Assembly: GCA_959602045.1 (NCBI GenBank)
Contig: CAUGRT010000005.1
Span: 43,640 to 107,639 of the forward strand
Origin: an uncultured Clostridia bacterium
Lineage (GTDB): Bacteria; Bacillota; Clostridia; UBA1381
Direction: 5' to 3'
Length of the DNA stretch: 64,000 nt
Shown here one piece after another: positions 28,607 through 36,810 of the stretch. The first letter of the stretch is position 1, and the number at the start of each line of letters is the position of its first letter. The notes under the pieces are model-generated. The model was not told the origin of the DNA. It searched no databases and saw nothing but the letters and a program-made list of their open reading frames with translations. The position numbers and the translations under genes are program-made.

Positions 28607-29320
28607 ATGAAAGCACTGAATATTTATGAAGAATTACAAGCCAACGCATATCCCGGCAGAGGAATCGTCATCGGCAAATCGACTGACGGAAAATCCGCTG
28701 TAACGGCATATTTTATCATGGGAAGATCGGTCAACAGCCGTAACCGCGTTTTCGTGGAGGACGGTGACGGAATCCGCACTCAGGCATTTGATCCGTCAAA
28801 GCTGTCCGATCCGCATTTGATTATTTATGCTCCGGTTCGCGTTCTGGGCAATAAAACTATCGTAACCAACGGCGATCAGACCGATACCATTTATGAGCTG
28901 ATGAATCAGCAGCTGACCTTTGAACAAAGTCTGCGCACACGCGAATTTGAAGATGACGCACCGAACTATACCCCAAGAATTTCGGGGATCATGAAAGTCG
29001 GGGACAATAAATATAATTATGCCCTGTCGATTCTGAAAAGCGCCAACGGCAATCCGGAATCCTGTCAGCGGTACACATTCAGCTATAAAAATCCCATTAA
29101 CGGCGAGGGACACTTTATTCACACCTATATGGGGGACGGGAATCCTCTCCCGTCATTCGAGGGTGAGCCAAAGCTTGTAACCATCCCGAACGATATTGAC
29201 GAATTTACAAACGGGCTTTGGGATTCATTGAATGGGGACAATAAAGTTTCATTGTTTGTACGGTTTATTGATATTGAATCCGGCAAAACCGAATCCAGAA
29301 TTGTAAATAAAAATCAGTAA
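28607..29320 (+). CDS. PurO-type IMP cyclohydrolase
   Basis: A 237-residue protein of the IMP cyclohydrolase family first described in methanogens (PurO), which converts FAICAR to IMP. Recognisable segments: NAYPGRGIVIGKS at residues 13-25, VTAYFIMGRSVNSRNRVF, and the C-terminal half around YTPRISGIM and HFIHTYMGDGNPLPSFEGEP. It is followed directly by a single-domain AICAR transformylase, so together they replace bifunctional PurH. CGGAGGACT lies upstream of the ATG. Family assignment is by recognition and not alignment. Confidence 0.85.
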   Translation: MKALNIYEELQANAYPGRGIVIGKSTDGKSAVTAYFIMGRSVNSRNRVFVEDGDGIRTQAFDPSKLSDPHLIIYAPVRVLGNKTIVTNGDQTDTIYELMNQQLTFEQSLRTREFEDDAPNYTPRISGIMKVGDNKYNYALSILKSANGNPESCQRYTFSYKNPINGEGHFIHTYMGDGNPLPSFEGEPKLVTIPNDIDEFTNGLWDSLNGDNKVSLFVRFIDIESGKTESRIVNKNQ

Positions 29321-29358
29321 GTGCAGGAGCATTTAAAACAAGAAAGGAACGTAAATTT

Positions 29359-30531
29359 ATGAACGAAATGCAATTAAAATACGGCTGCAACCCGAATCAA
29401 AAGCCGTCAAGAGTCTTTATGGAGAACGGCGATTTACCGTTTGAGATGCTTTCCGGTAAGCCGGGTTATATCAATCTGCTGGACGCATTGAACGGCTGGC
29501 AGCTGGTTAAAGAATTGAAAAAGGCAACCGGGCTTCCGGCGGCAACCTCTTTCAAGCACGTTTCCCCGGCAGGAGCCGCTGTGGGACTTCCCCTTTCGGA
29601 TACCTTGCGCAAAATCTATTTCGTGGACGATGTGGAGCTGACTCCGCTTGCCAACGCCTACGCAAGAGCAAGAGGCGCGGATAGAATGTCCTCATTCGGC
29701 GATTTTATCGCCCTCTCGGATGAATGTGATAAGGCAACGGCACTGTTAATCAAAAAAGAGGTTTCGGACGGTGTGATTGCCCCGGGTTACAGTGAAGAAG
29801 CATTGGAAATTTTAAAGGCAAAGAAAAAAGGAAACTATAATATTATCAAGATCGACCCGAATTATATCCCGGCAGAAATCGAGCGGAAACAGGTATTCGG
29901 CGTAACCTTCGAGCAGGGCAGAAATGAATTGGACATCAACGACGCACTGCTTGACAACGTTGTTACTGAAAACAAAACGCTTTCGGATGAAGCGAAAAGA
30001 GATTTGAAAATTGCCTTGATTACGCTGAAATATACCCAATCCAACAGCGTCTGCTATGTAAAGGACGGACAGGCAATCGGTATCGGTGCAGGACAACAGT
30101 CGAGAATCCACTGCACACGTCTTGCCGGAAATAAGGCGGATATTTGGTGGCTTCGCCAAGCGCCGCAGGTTCTGAATTTACAGTTTGTAGACGGAATCAA
30201 GCGCGCCGACAGAGATAACGCTATTGATGTCTATATCTCCGACGAGCATATGGATGTGCTTGCAGATGGTGCATGGGAGAAAATTTTCAAGGTAAAACCG
30301 CCCGTATTTACAAAGGAAGAACAAAGAGCATGGCTGGATCAAAATACAGATGTTGCTCTCGGCTCCGACGCTTTCTTCCCATTCGGCGATAACATCGAAA
30401 GAGCGAAAAAAAGCGGCGTAACGGTGATTGCACAGCCGGGCGGCTCAATTCGTGACGACAACGTAATTGATACCTGTAATAAGTATAATATGGCGATGGC
30501 ATTTACGGGAATCCGTTTATTCCATCATTAA
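29359..30531 (+). CDS. Stand-alone AICAR transformylase (PurH C-terminal domain)
   Basis: A 390-residue protein matching only the AICAR formyltransferase half of PurH: LKYGCNPNQKPS at the N-terminus (the usual LRYGENPHQ), SFKHVSPAGAAVG with the catalytic Lys-His, AYARARGADRMSSFGDFIAL, then GAGQQSRIHCTRLAGNKAD. The C-terminal QPGGSIRDDNVIDTCNKYNM is standard. No MGS-like cyclohydrolase domain is fused, and the preceding PurO-type gene supplies that step. AGAAAGGAACG precedes the ATG. Confidence 0.93.
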   Translation: MNEMQLKYGCNPNQKPSRVFMENGDLPFEMLSGKPGYINLLDALNGWQLVKELKKATGLPAATSFKHVSPAGAAVGLPLSDTLRKIYFVDDVELTPLANAYARARGADRMSSFGDFIALSDECDKATALLIKKEVSDGVIAPGYSEEALEILKAKKKGNYNIIKIDPNYIPAEIERKQVFGVTFEQGRNELDINDALLDNVVTENKTLSDEAKRDLKIALITLKYTQSNSVCYVKDGQAIGIGAGQQSRIHCTRLAGNKADIWWLRQAPQVLNLQFVDGIKRADRDNAIDVYISDEHMDVLADGAWEKIFKVKPPVFTKEEQRAWLDQNTDVALGSDAFFPFGDNIERAKKSGVTVIAQPGGSIRDDNVIDTCNKYNMAMAFTGIRLFHH

Positions 30532-30545
30532 TAGAACGAACGCGA

Positions 30546-30580
30546 GGGACACTAAAAATCAACAATTGAATTAGTGTCCC
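30546..30580 (+). terminator. Hairpin between the AICAR transformylase gene and purD
   Basis: GGGACACTAA (30546-30555) pairs exactly with TTAGTGTCCC (30571-30580). Only a weak T-rich tract follows, so it may be a partial terminator or an RNA stability element that lowers purD expression. Confidence 0.6.
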
Positions 30581-30633
30581 CATTTAAATGTTATGATAAT
30601 TTTCAGCTCAAAAATAGAGAGGAGTATTCGATT

Positions 30634-31899
30634 ATGAAAATATTAGTAGTCGGCAGCGGCGGACGTGAACATGCAATCGTATGGAAAATCGCGCAGTCGC
30701 CCAAGGCAGAAAAAATCTACTGTGCGCCCGGGAACGGCGGCATTTCGGAATTGGCGGAGTGCGTAGACATCAACGTAATGGATAAGGAAAAAATGGTTGC
30801 CTTTGCAAAGGAAAAGGAGATTGATCTGGTCATGGTCGCACCGGATGATCCGCTGGTGGACGGAATGGTAGACGCGATGGAGGCAGCCGGAATCCGCGCA
30901 TTCGGGCCGCGTGCCAATGCGGCGATCATCGAGGGCAGTAAGGCTTTTTCCAAAGAGCTCATGAAAAAGTACAACATCCCCACAGCCAGCTATGAGGTTT
31001 TCACTGAAAGCGCTCCGGCGATTGAGTATTTGAAAAAGGGAAGCTTCCCGGCAGTCATTAAGGCAGACGGTCTGGCTTTGGGCAAGGGCGTTATTATCGC
31101 TCAGAATTTCGAGGAAGCGGAAGAAGCCGTTCATGAGATGATTGACGGCGGAAAGTTCGGCAAGAGCGGCAGCCGGATTGTTATTGAGGAATTTTTGACC
31201 GGTCCCGAGGTTTCGGTTCTGGCATTTACGGACGGTAAAACGGTCAAGCCGATGGTTTCCGCACAGGATCATAAGCGTGCTTATGACAATGACGAAGGTT
31301 TGAATACCGGCGGAATGGGAACGTTTTCGCCCAGTCGTCTTTATGATCAGGCGAAAGCGGATGAATGTATGAAGAATATTTTTCTTCCGACGATTCGCGC
31401 TATGGCAGCAGAAGGCAGACCGTTCAAGGGCGTGCTGTATTATGGCTTGATGATGACGAAAAACGGCGTAAAAGTGATTGAATATAACTGTCGTTTCGGC
31501 GATCCGGAAACACAGGTCGTTTTGCCGCGGCTGAAAACTGATCTGGTCGATATTATGGAAGCGGTCATTGATGAGCGTTTAGATGAAATGGATATTGAGT
31601 GGGAGGATAATGCGGCTGTATGCGTCGTTATGGCGTCGGGCGGTTATCCGGTAAAGTACGAAAAAGGCTATCCCATCAGCGGTCTGGATGAGGTCAAAGC
31701 AGATGATTTAATCGTATTCCATGCCGGAACCGCTAAAAAGGACGGAGCCCTCGTCACGAACGGCGGACGCGTTCTCGGCGTAACAGCCATTGCCGAAAAT
31801 CTGGATAAGGCGATTGAGAAATCCTATGCGGCAGTCGAGAAAATTCATTTTACGGACGTACACTACAGACACGACATCGGCATAAAAAAATACGAATAA
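30634..31899 (+). CDS. purD: Phosphoribosylamine-glycine ligase
   Basis: A 421-residue ATP-grasp enzyme joining glycine to phosphoribosylamine. Motifs: MKILVVGSGGREHAIVWKIA, then APGNGGISELAEC and VIKADGLALGKGV; the ATP-grasp C-terminal HKRAYDNDEGLNTGGMGTFS and NCRFGDPETQVVLPRL are typical. GAGGAG precedes the ATG at 30634; a longer frame to 30574 is unsupported. Last gene of the purine operon. Confidence 0.97.
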   Translation: MKILVVGSGGREHAIVWKIAQSPKAEKIYCAPGNGGISELAECVDINVMDKEKMVAFAKEKEIDLVMVAPDDPLVDGMVDAMEAAGIRAFGPRANAAIIEGSKAFSKELMKKYNIPTASYEVFTESAPAIEYLKKGSFPAVIKADGLALGKGVIIAQNFEEAEEAVHEMIDGGKFGKSGSRIVIEEFLTGPEVSVLAFTDGKTVKPMVSAQDHKRAYDNDEGLNTGGMGTFSPSRLYDQAKADECMKNIFLPTIRAMAAEGRPFKGVLYYGLMMTKNGVKVIEYNCRFGDPETQVVLPRLKTDLVDIMEAVIDERLDEMDIEWEDNAAVCVVMASGGYPVKYEKGYPISGLDEVKADDLIVFHAGTAKKDGALVTNGGRVLGVTAIAENLDKAIEKSYAAVEKIHFTDVHYRHDIGIKKYE

Positions 31900-31907
31900 C
31901 CAGCAAG

Positions 31908-31957
31908 GAAGAACTGTAAAAAAACCTGCATATGGGGCGACAGTTCTTCTTTTTTTG
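31908..31957 (+). terminator. Terminator of the purine operon
   Basis: GAAGAACTGT (31908-31917) pairs with ACAGTTCTTC (31940-31949), followed by a run of seven T residues. Confidence 0.85.
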
Positions 31958-31966
31958 CTTTCCGCA

Positions 31967-31995
31967 TTGACAGAAGCTGTTTTTTATATTATAAT
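31967..31995 (+). promoter_or_regulatory. Promoter of the ROK kinase gene
   Basis: TTGACA (31967-31972), 17 bases, TATAAT (31990-31995): a full consensus match. Confidence 0.9.
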
Positions 31996-32068
31996 GGAAG
32001 AAACATTATAATATATCGCAATCGCATATCAATTGCCTGCGAATATCTATCAGGAAAGGAACGAAAAA

Positions 32069-33007
32069 ATGTTATATTTGGGAATCGACCTGGGCGGAAC
32101 AAACATCGCTGCCGGGATTGTAGATGAAACAGGAAAAATTTTAAGACAAGGAAGTACCCCGACAAAGGCGGAGCGAAATGTTGAGGAAATTGTAAAGGAT
32201 ATGGCAAAGCTTTGCAAGGATCTGGTTGCCGAAGAGGGACTGAGCATGGATGATATTGAATCCATCGGTTTAGGCTGTCCCGGAACGGTAGATAATGCCG
32301 GCGGCGAAATCGCATATGCAAATAACCTTGCAATGAAGCATACCCCCCTGCGCAAAATGCTGGAGGAATATTTCCCCGGAAAGCGCATCAATTTGGAAAA
32401 TGATGCCAATGCCGCGGCTTATGGCGAATATATCGTCAATGGCAAAGGCGCGAAAAGCTTTATCTTTATTACACTGGGAACCGGTGTCGGCGGCGGTATT
32501 GTTTTAGACGGAAAAATTTACAGAGGCTTTAACTGTGCCGGAGCAGAACTTGGACACATCACACTCGTTTCCGGCGGCGAGCCTTGCACCTGCGGTCATC
32601 TTGGCTGTTGGGAATCTTACGCATCGGTAACGGCATTGATTCGCCAGACAAAGGCGGCTATGGAAAAGGATCCCGATACTGCAATGCATCAATGGGTTGC
32701 CGAAAACGGCGAAGTATGCGGCAAAACGGCATTTGACTGTGCACAGGCAGGCGACCGGACAGCGCAAGCGGTTGTAGATCAATATATCACCTACGTTGCA
32801 GACGGATTATTTAGCATTTTGGATATTTTCCAACCCGAAAAAATCTCGATCGGCGGCGGTATCTCAAAGCAGGGAGATTATCTGCTGAACCCGATTCTTG
32901 ATTTTATCGCAAAAAATGACTACAATAGATATATGCCGAAAACAAAAATCGAAATTGCCACACTGTTTAATGACGCCGGCATTATCGGTGCGGCATTATC
33001 AAAATAA
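32069..33007 (+). CDS. ROK-family glucokinase
   Basis: A 312-residue sugar kinase: phosphate loop GIDLGGTNIAAGIVDE at the N-terminus, catalytic ENDANAAAYGEY, GTGVGGGIVLDGKIYRGFNC and the zinc motif CTCGHLGCWESYAS. The combination is that of clostridial/Bacillus-type glucokinases (GlcK). No DNA-binding domain is fused, so it is a kinase and not a repressor. The start at 32069 is supported by GGAAAGGAACG upstream. Probably phosphorylates glucose or a closely related hexose. Confidence 0.9.
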   Translation: MLYLGIDLGGTNIAAGIVDETGKILRQGSTPTKAERNVEEIVKDMAKLCKDLVAEEGLSMDDIESIGLGCPGTVDNAGGEIAYANNLAMKHTPLRKMLEEYFPGKRINLENDANAAAYGEYIVNGKGAKSFIFITLGTGVGGGIVLDGKIYRGFNCAGAELGHITLVSGGEPCTCGHLGCWESYASVTALIRQTKAAMEKDPDTAMHQWVAENGEVCGKTAFDCAQAGDRTAQAVVDQYITYVADGLFSILDIFQPEKISIGGGISKQGDYLLNPILDFIAKNDYNRYMPKTKIEIATLFNDAGIIGAALSK

Positions 33008-33031
33008 TTTTGTAATTTTTTTGATTTTGTC

Positions 33032-33060
33032 TTGCATTTAGGAAAAATTTATTATATAAT
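33032..33060 (+). promoter_or_regulatory. Promoter of rhaA
   Basis: TTGCAT (33032-33037), 17 bases, TATAAT (33055-33060). The leader is about 105 bases. Confidence 0.8.
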
Positions 33061-33171
33061 AGGAAGATAAGAGAGATTGGATTTTATTGTGATTTTTCAA
33101 TTTCAAAAAATCAAAATGCTTTTTGATAACGAAAAGCAGCAGAAATATTATTATAAAGGAGAGAAAAATTA

Positions 33172-34431
33172 ATGTACGATGTTAAGAAAGGTTACGAGGT
33201 AGCGAAAGAGTACTACGCACGGTATGGAATTGATGTTGACAAGATGATCGAAATCTGTGACAAAACTCCAATTTCCATGCACTGCTGGCAGGGTGATGAT
33301 GTTGCAGGCTTTGAGAAAAAAGAGGGCGGTCTTACCGGCGGTATCCAGGCTACCGGAAATTATCCGGGGGCTGCAAGAAACGCTGCTGAGCTTAGAGCTG
33401 ATATTGAAAAGGCAATGTCCTATATTCCGGGTACGCTGAAAGTCAATGTTCACGCAAACTACCAGGAAGCAGACGGTTTTGTAGACAGAAACGAGATCGG
33501 GCCGGAGCATTTCAAGAACTGGGCAGACTGGGCTGTTGAAAAAGGGATTGGTCTGGACTTCAACCCGACCTACTTTTCACATCCCAAGAGCGAGAAAGCC
33601 ACATTGTCCTCTGCTGATGAGGATATCAGAAAGTTCTGGGTAGAGCACGGAATCCGCTGCCGTCAGATCGGTCAGTACTTCTATGAGAGAACCGGCAAGC
33701 CCTGCGTAATCAATCACTGGACTCCGGATGGAGATAAAGAGTTCCCGGTGGACACCTTAACACCGAGATTACAGCTTAAGAAGAGCTATGATGAAATCTT
33801 TGAAGCAACAAAGGACGTTAAAGGCGTTATTGACGGTATCGAATCCAAGGTATTCGGAATCGGTGCGGAAAGCTTTACCGCAGGTTCTCACGAATTTTGC
33901 ATGGGTTATGTAATGAAAGCCAATAAGGATCACATTATCATGACATTGGATACCGGTCACTATCACCCGACAGAGGTTGTTTCGGCAAAGCTGGCTTCCA
34001 TCTTTACTTTCAGCAATTCCGTATTGTTGCACGTTTCCCGTCCGGTTCGCTGGGACAGTGACCACGTTGTTGCATTTGACGATGAAACAAAGGCAATCAT
34101 GGAAGAACTGGTAAGAATGAATAAGCTGGATTCTACATATATTGCAACTGATTTCTTCGATGCGTCCATCAACAGAATCGTTGCATGGGTAACAGGTTTA
34201 AGAAACACCAGAAAGGCAATGCTGTATGCACTGCTTCAGCCGGTTGAGATGATGAAGAAGATTGAAGCGGAGGGCGATGTTTCCGGTCGCCTTGCAATCA
34301 CACAGGAATTTAAAGCCGCTCCGGTTGCTCTGGTATGGGATTATTATTGTGAAAAAACAGGCAAGGGCGCAGGTCTTTCCTGGTTGGATGGCATCCGTGA
34401 ATATGAAAAGGATGTTTTATTAAAGAGATAA
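33172..34431 (+). CDS. rhaA: L-rhamnose isomerase
   Basis: A 419-residue metal-dependent aldose isomerase (L-rhamnose to L-rhamnulose). Conserved segments: ISMHCWQGDDVAGFE, then VNVHANYQEADG and GLDFNPTYFSHPKS, metal-site residues in GIGAESFTAGSHEFCMGY and TLDTGHYHPTEVV. AAAGGAGAG precedes the ATG. It has its own promoter; no rhaB/rhaD kinase or aldolase follows, so the rest of the pathway is elsewhere. Confidence 0.95.
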   Translation: MYDVKKGYEVAKEYYARYGIDVDKMIEICDKTPISMHCWQGDDVAGFEKKEGGLTGGIQATGNYPGAARNAAELRADIEKAMSYIPGTLKVNVHANYQEADGFVDRNEIGPEHFKNWADWAVEKGIGLDFNPTYFSHPKSEKATLSSADEDIRKFWVEHGIRCRQIGQYFYERTGKPCVINHWTPDGDKEFPVDTLTPRLQLKKSYDEIFEATKDVKGVIDGIESKVFGIGAESFTAGSHEFCMGYVMKANKDHIIMTLDTGHYHPTEVVSAKLASIFTFSNSVLLHVSRPVRWDSDHVVAFDDETKAIMEELVRMNKLDSTYIATDFFDASINRIVAWVTGLRNTRKAMLYALLQPVEMMKKIEAEGDVSGRLAITQEFKAAPVALVWDYYCEKTGKGAGLSWLDGIREYEKDVLLKR

Positions 34432-34445
34432 AATTTGCACATTTC

Positions 34446-34505
34446 CGGCGGCAGATCGCACTGCCGTCGGTTAATGTTCGGGATCTGTTTAAAATCCCGG
34501 AATAA
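34446..34505 (+). terminator. Two consecutive hairpins after rhaA
   Basis: CCGGCGGCAG pairs with CTGCCGTCGG (one G-U), and CGGGAT pairs with ATCCCG a few bases on. Neither has a strong T-run, so they may attenuate rather than stop transcription into the next gene. Confidence 0.5.
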
Positions 34506-34524
34506 AACTAAGGAGGGGATTAGG

Positions 34525-34893
34525 ATTATTGTCAACAAGGACAATCAATCCGAAACAGAGGCTGTTGTCCACGAATTTCTGGCACAGCTGAATCTACCCG
34601 CACATATGAAAGGCTACGATTATCTTTGTACTGCGGTAACCGAGGCTGTTCAAAGCCTGCCGCACAAAAAGATTCCGGCTAAGATTTTGTATTCCGAAAC
34701 CGCAAAGCAATATCATACGACCGACCAATGCGTTGAGCGCAATATTCGCTATTGTCTTTCGGAAGCATGGAATCAATCGGATTCGGAGTGTTTTCGCGAT
34801 TTGTCTTCACTGCATGGAAGAAAAAGAAAGCCAACAAATATGGCGTTCATCTATGCCGTGGCAAATGAAATTATACTGGGTGCGGAGCGTTAA
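34525..34893 (+). CDS. Receiver-less Spo0A C-terminal-domain protein, probable ATT start
   Basis: About 122 residues covering the Spo0A effector (DNA-binding) domain only: VVHEFLAQLNLPAHMKGYDY, then LCTAVTEAV, the recognition region AKQYHTTDQCVERNIRYCLS and RKRKPTNMAFIYAVANEII, all alignable to the end of Bacillus Spo0A. No receiver domain precedes it. A strong AAGGAGGGG (34510-34518) is followed only by ATT (34525) or ATT (34528) in frame. In-frame ATGs at 34435 and 34474 lie upstream of that site, inside the rhaA 3' hairpins, and lack a ribosome site. The protein would act independently of phosphorylation. Confidence 0.8.
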   Translation: MIVNKDNQSETEAVVHEFLAQLNLPAHMKGYDYLCTAVTEAVQSLPHKKIPAKILYSETAKQYHTTDQCVERNIRYCLSEAWNQSDSECFRDLSSLHGRKRKPTNMAFIYAVANEIILGAER

Positions 34894-34909
34894 AACCCTT
34901 CTGTTCACC

Positions 34910-34990
34910 GCCAAAGGGGTTGTTGCAAAAAACAACACCCTTTTTAGTATAAAAAAGACTGCAAAAAACTTTGTTTTTTGCAGTCTTTTT
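34910..34990. terminator. Double terminator between convergent genes
   Basis: GGGGTTGTT/AACAACACCC with T5 serves the plus-strand gene. A 17-bp stem AAAAAGACTGCAAAAAA (34952-34968) with its complement to 34990 is bidirectional and ends the minus-strand dehydrogenase operon. Confidence 0.85.
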
Positions 34991-35014
34991 CTGTATCAAA
35001 GCAAATTGCAGGGC

Positions 35015-35995
35015 TTAATCTCCGAGAATTTGTTCTTTCCCGTTTTCCGCAGCGCTTGCATACATCGCAAACATCACATTCATGGTATCCTCTGCATCCG
35101 CAGGAGAAAAATACACTTGCTCGTCATAGTATTTTCGGATTAACCGCTCATGACCGGAACCCCAATAATCCTTACCGACCGTCGGCTTCACATCCTCCGC
35201 CAGAGCCACGCCATCCGCCGTCAGCCGCCCATAGGCATAACGCACCGTTTTCTTTTCAAAAACCACTTCAACCTCCGGCGCACTGTTAATCGGATAAGCA
35301 TTCGTGGCAAAGAAGATTCCACCCGCGCCGTTTTGAAATCGCATGTATGCCGTAAAGGTGTCCTCGGTTTCAATGACATCCTGCAAGGAATAATTCATAC
35401 TGTTTGCCCGAAGCGAATCCACGCCACCGGCAATATAGGTCATAAAGTCCAATGTATGCACTGCCTGGTTGATTAAAACGCCGCCGCCCTCGGTTGCCCA
35501 TTTTCCGCGCCATGCGCCGCTTCGGTAATACTCCGGCGTCCGATTCCATGTCATAAACGCGCGAACCGCACGAATTTCCCCGTACTCTCCGCTTTGCGCC
35601 ATTTCCTTTAACCGGACAATGCTCGGATTATAGCGGTTTTGCAGGACAAGACAAATCTTATCCGCACCCGGCAGGGCTTTTAACTGATCCCACTCGCTCT
35701 TTGTCATCGTCGCCGGTTTTTCCGCAACAACCGTCTTTCCGGCGGCAAGCGCACGGCGAATCATGTCGAAATGCAGATAATGCGGCGTACAGATATGAAC
35801 GGAATCAATCTGCTCATCCGCCAAAACCGCGTCAAAATGATCCAGGCATTTCACATCGTACTGTTCCCGACAAGCGTCAAGCCGCGCGGGATCAATATCA
35901 CAAACCGCATAAAAGCGCGCATTTTCGGTATGCTCCAGCGCCATTGCATGAATCGGGCCAATCGCGCCGTAGCCTATAATACAAGCATTTTTCAT
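35015..35995 (-). CDS. Gfo/Idh/MocA-family oxidoreductase (second of two)
   Basis: A 326-residue NAD(P)-dependent sugar dehydrogenase: Rossmann motif CIIGYGAIGPIHAMALEHTE, then the cofactor/substrate motif VVAEKPATMTKSEW with EKP, and a catalytic-domain segment TEGGGVLINQAVHTLDFMTY with the His seen in the family. Last gene of a four-gene minus-strand operon in which two dehydrogenases alternate with two TIM-barrel isomerases. GAGGGAATC precedes the ATG. Probable oxidation of a sugar, cyclitol or glycoside; substrate unknown. Confidence 0.9.
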   Translation of the reverse strand: MKNACIIGYGAIGPIHAMALEHTENARFYAVCDIDPARLDACREQYDVKCLDHFDAVLADEQIDSVHICTPHYLHFDMIRRALAAGKTVVAEKPATMTKSEWDQLKALPGADKICLVLQNRYNPSIVRLKEMAQSGEYGEIRAVRAFMTWNRTPEYYRSGAWRGKWATEGGGVLINQAVHTLDFMTYIAGGVDSLRANSMNYSLQDVIETEDTFTAYMRFQNGAGGIFFATNAYPINSAPEVEVVFEKKTVRYAYGRLTADGVALAEDVKPTVGKDYWGSGHERLIRKYYDEQVYFSPADAEDTMNVMFAMYASAAENGKEQILGD

Positions 35996-36020
35996 TGTGA
36001 TTCCCTCAATTTCTTGTCTG

Positions 36021-36794
36021 TCAACAAAATCCCTTTGTCGTCAGATAATCATAACTCATTTTCAAGGATTCAAACGGATCATGCAGCCAATTGCCATCCT
36101 GCTCTACCAAAGCCCATCTGGAGCCTGCCTTTTCGCAAGCAACAACAATATCGTCCCAATCCAGGTTGCCCTCGCCGACTTCCGCCATCGTTGGAACTGT
36201 CCAATTCTCCTTATCAACACGGAAATCCTTAAAGTGAATTGCCATTGCACGCTTGCCGAGCGATTCAATCACCTTTGCCGGATTTTTGCCGCCGACTTGC
36301 ACCCAATAAGTATCCACAATAAAGTTAAATACCTCCGGATCGGTTCCCTCAATCAAATAATCCAAAATTGTCTTTCCGTCCAGCTTTGCAAATTCAAACG
36401 CATGGTTGTGATACCCAAAATACATATTTTCCTGCTTAAGCGCCTCACAAACCTTTTGGGATTCCCGAATAAATTCCTCAAGCTTTTGACGGTCAGTGCC
36501 ATATTCCTTCGGCATGATGCCTACGCCGCACAGGTCACTCCCCAAGGTTTTGTTATAATCAATAATTTCATCAATATTTTTCATAAAATCGGGGAATCCG
36601 CGGTGACTTGTCACAACCTTTAAGCCGTATTCATCCAAAATCGGCCGCATGTCCTTTGCCTTTAACGGCGTTCCCGAAATTTGTACAATCTTATAACCGA
36701 TTTCCGAAATCTTTTTACAGCTTTTTTCAAAATCCTCAATATTCTGAATACTGTCGCGTATTGTATAATACTGCGCTCCGATATGTTTATCCAT
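36021..36794 (-). CDS. Sugar phosphate isomerase/epimerase-like TIM-barrel protein (second of two)
   Basis: A 257-residue xylose-isomerase-like (AP endonuclease 2 superfamily) protein. Segments: HIGAQYYTIRDSIQNIEDFE, then YFGYHNHAFEF (metal-site His/Glu), FIVDTYWVQVGGKNP, and AIHFKDFRVD near the C-terminus. GAGAGGAGCG precedes the ATG at 36794. It lies 16 bases after the preceding dehydrogenase stop, same operon. Members epimerise or isomerise keto-sugars, cyclitols or related intermediates produced by Gfo/Idh/MocA enzymes. Confidence 0.85.
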   Translation of the reverse strand: MDKHIGAQYYTIRDSIQNIEDFEKSCKKISEIGYKIVQISGTPLKAKDMRPILDEYGLKVVTSHRGFPDFMKNIDEIIDYNKTLGSDLCGVGIMPKEYGTDRQKLEEFIRESQKVCEALKQENMYFGYHNHAFEFAKLDGKTILDYLIEGTDPEVFNFIVDTYWVQVGGKNPAKVIESLGKRAMAIHFKDFRVDKENWTVPTMAEVGEGNLDWDDIVVACEKAGSRWALVEQDGNWLHDPFESLKMSYDYLTTKGFC

Positions 36795-36810
36795 GTTTTT
36801 CGCTCCTCTC

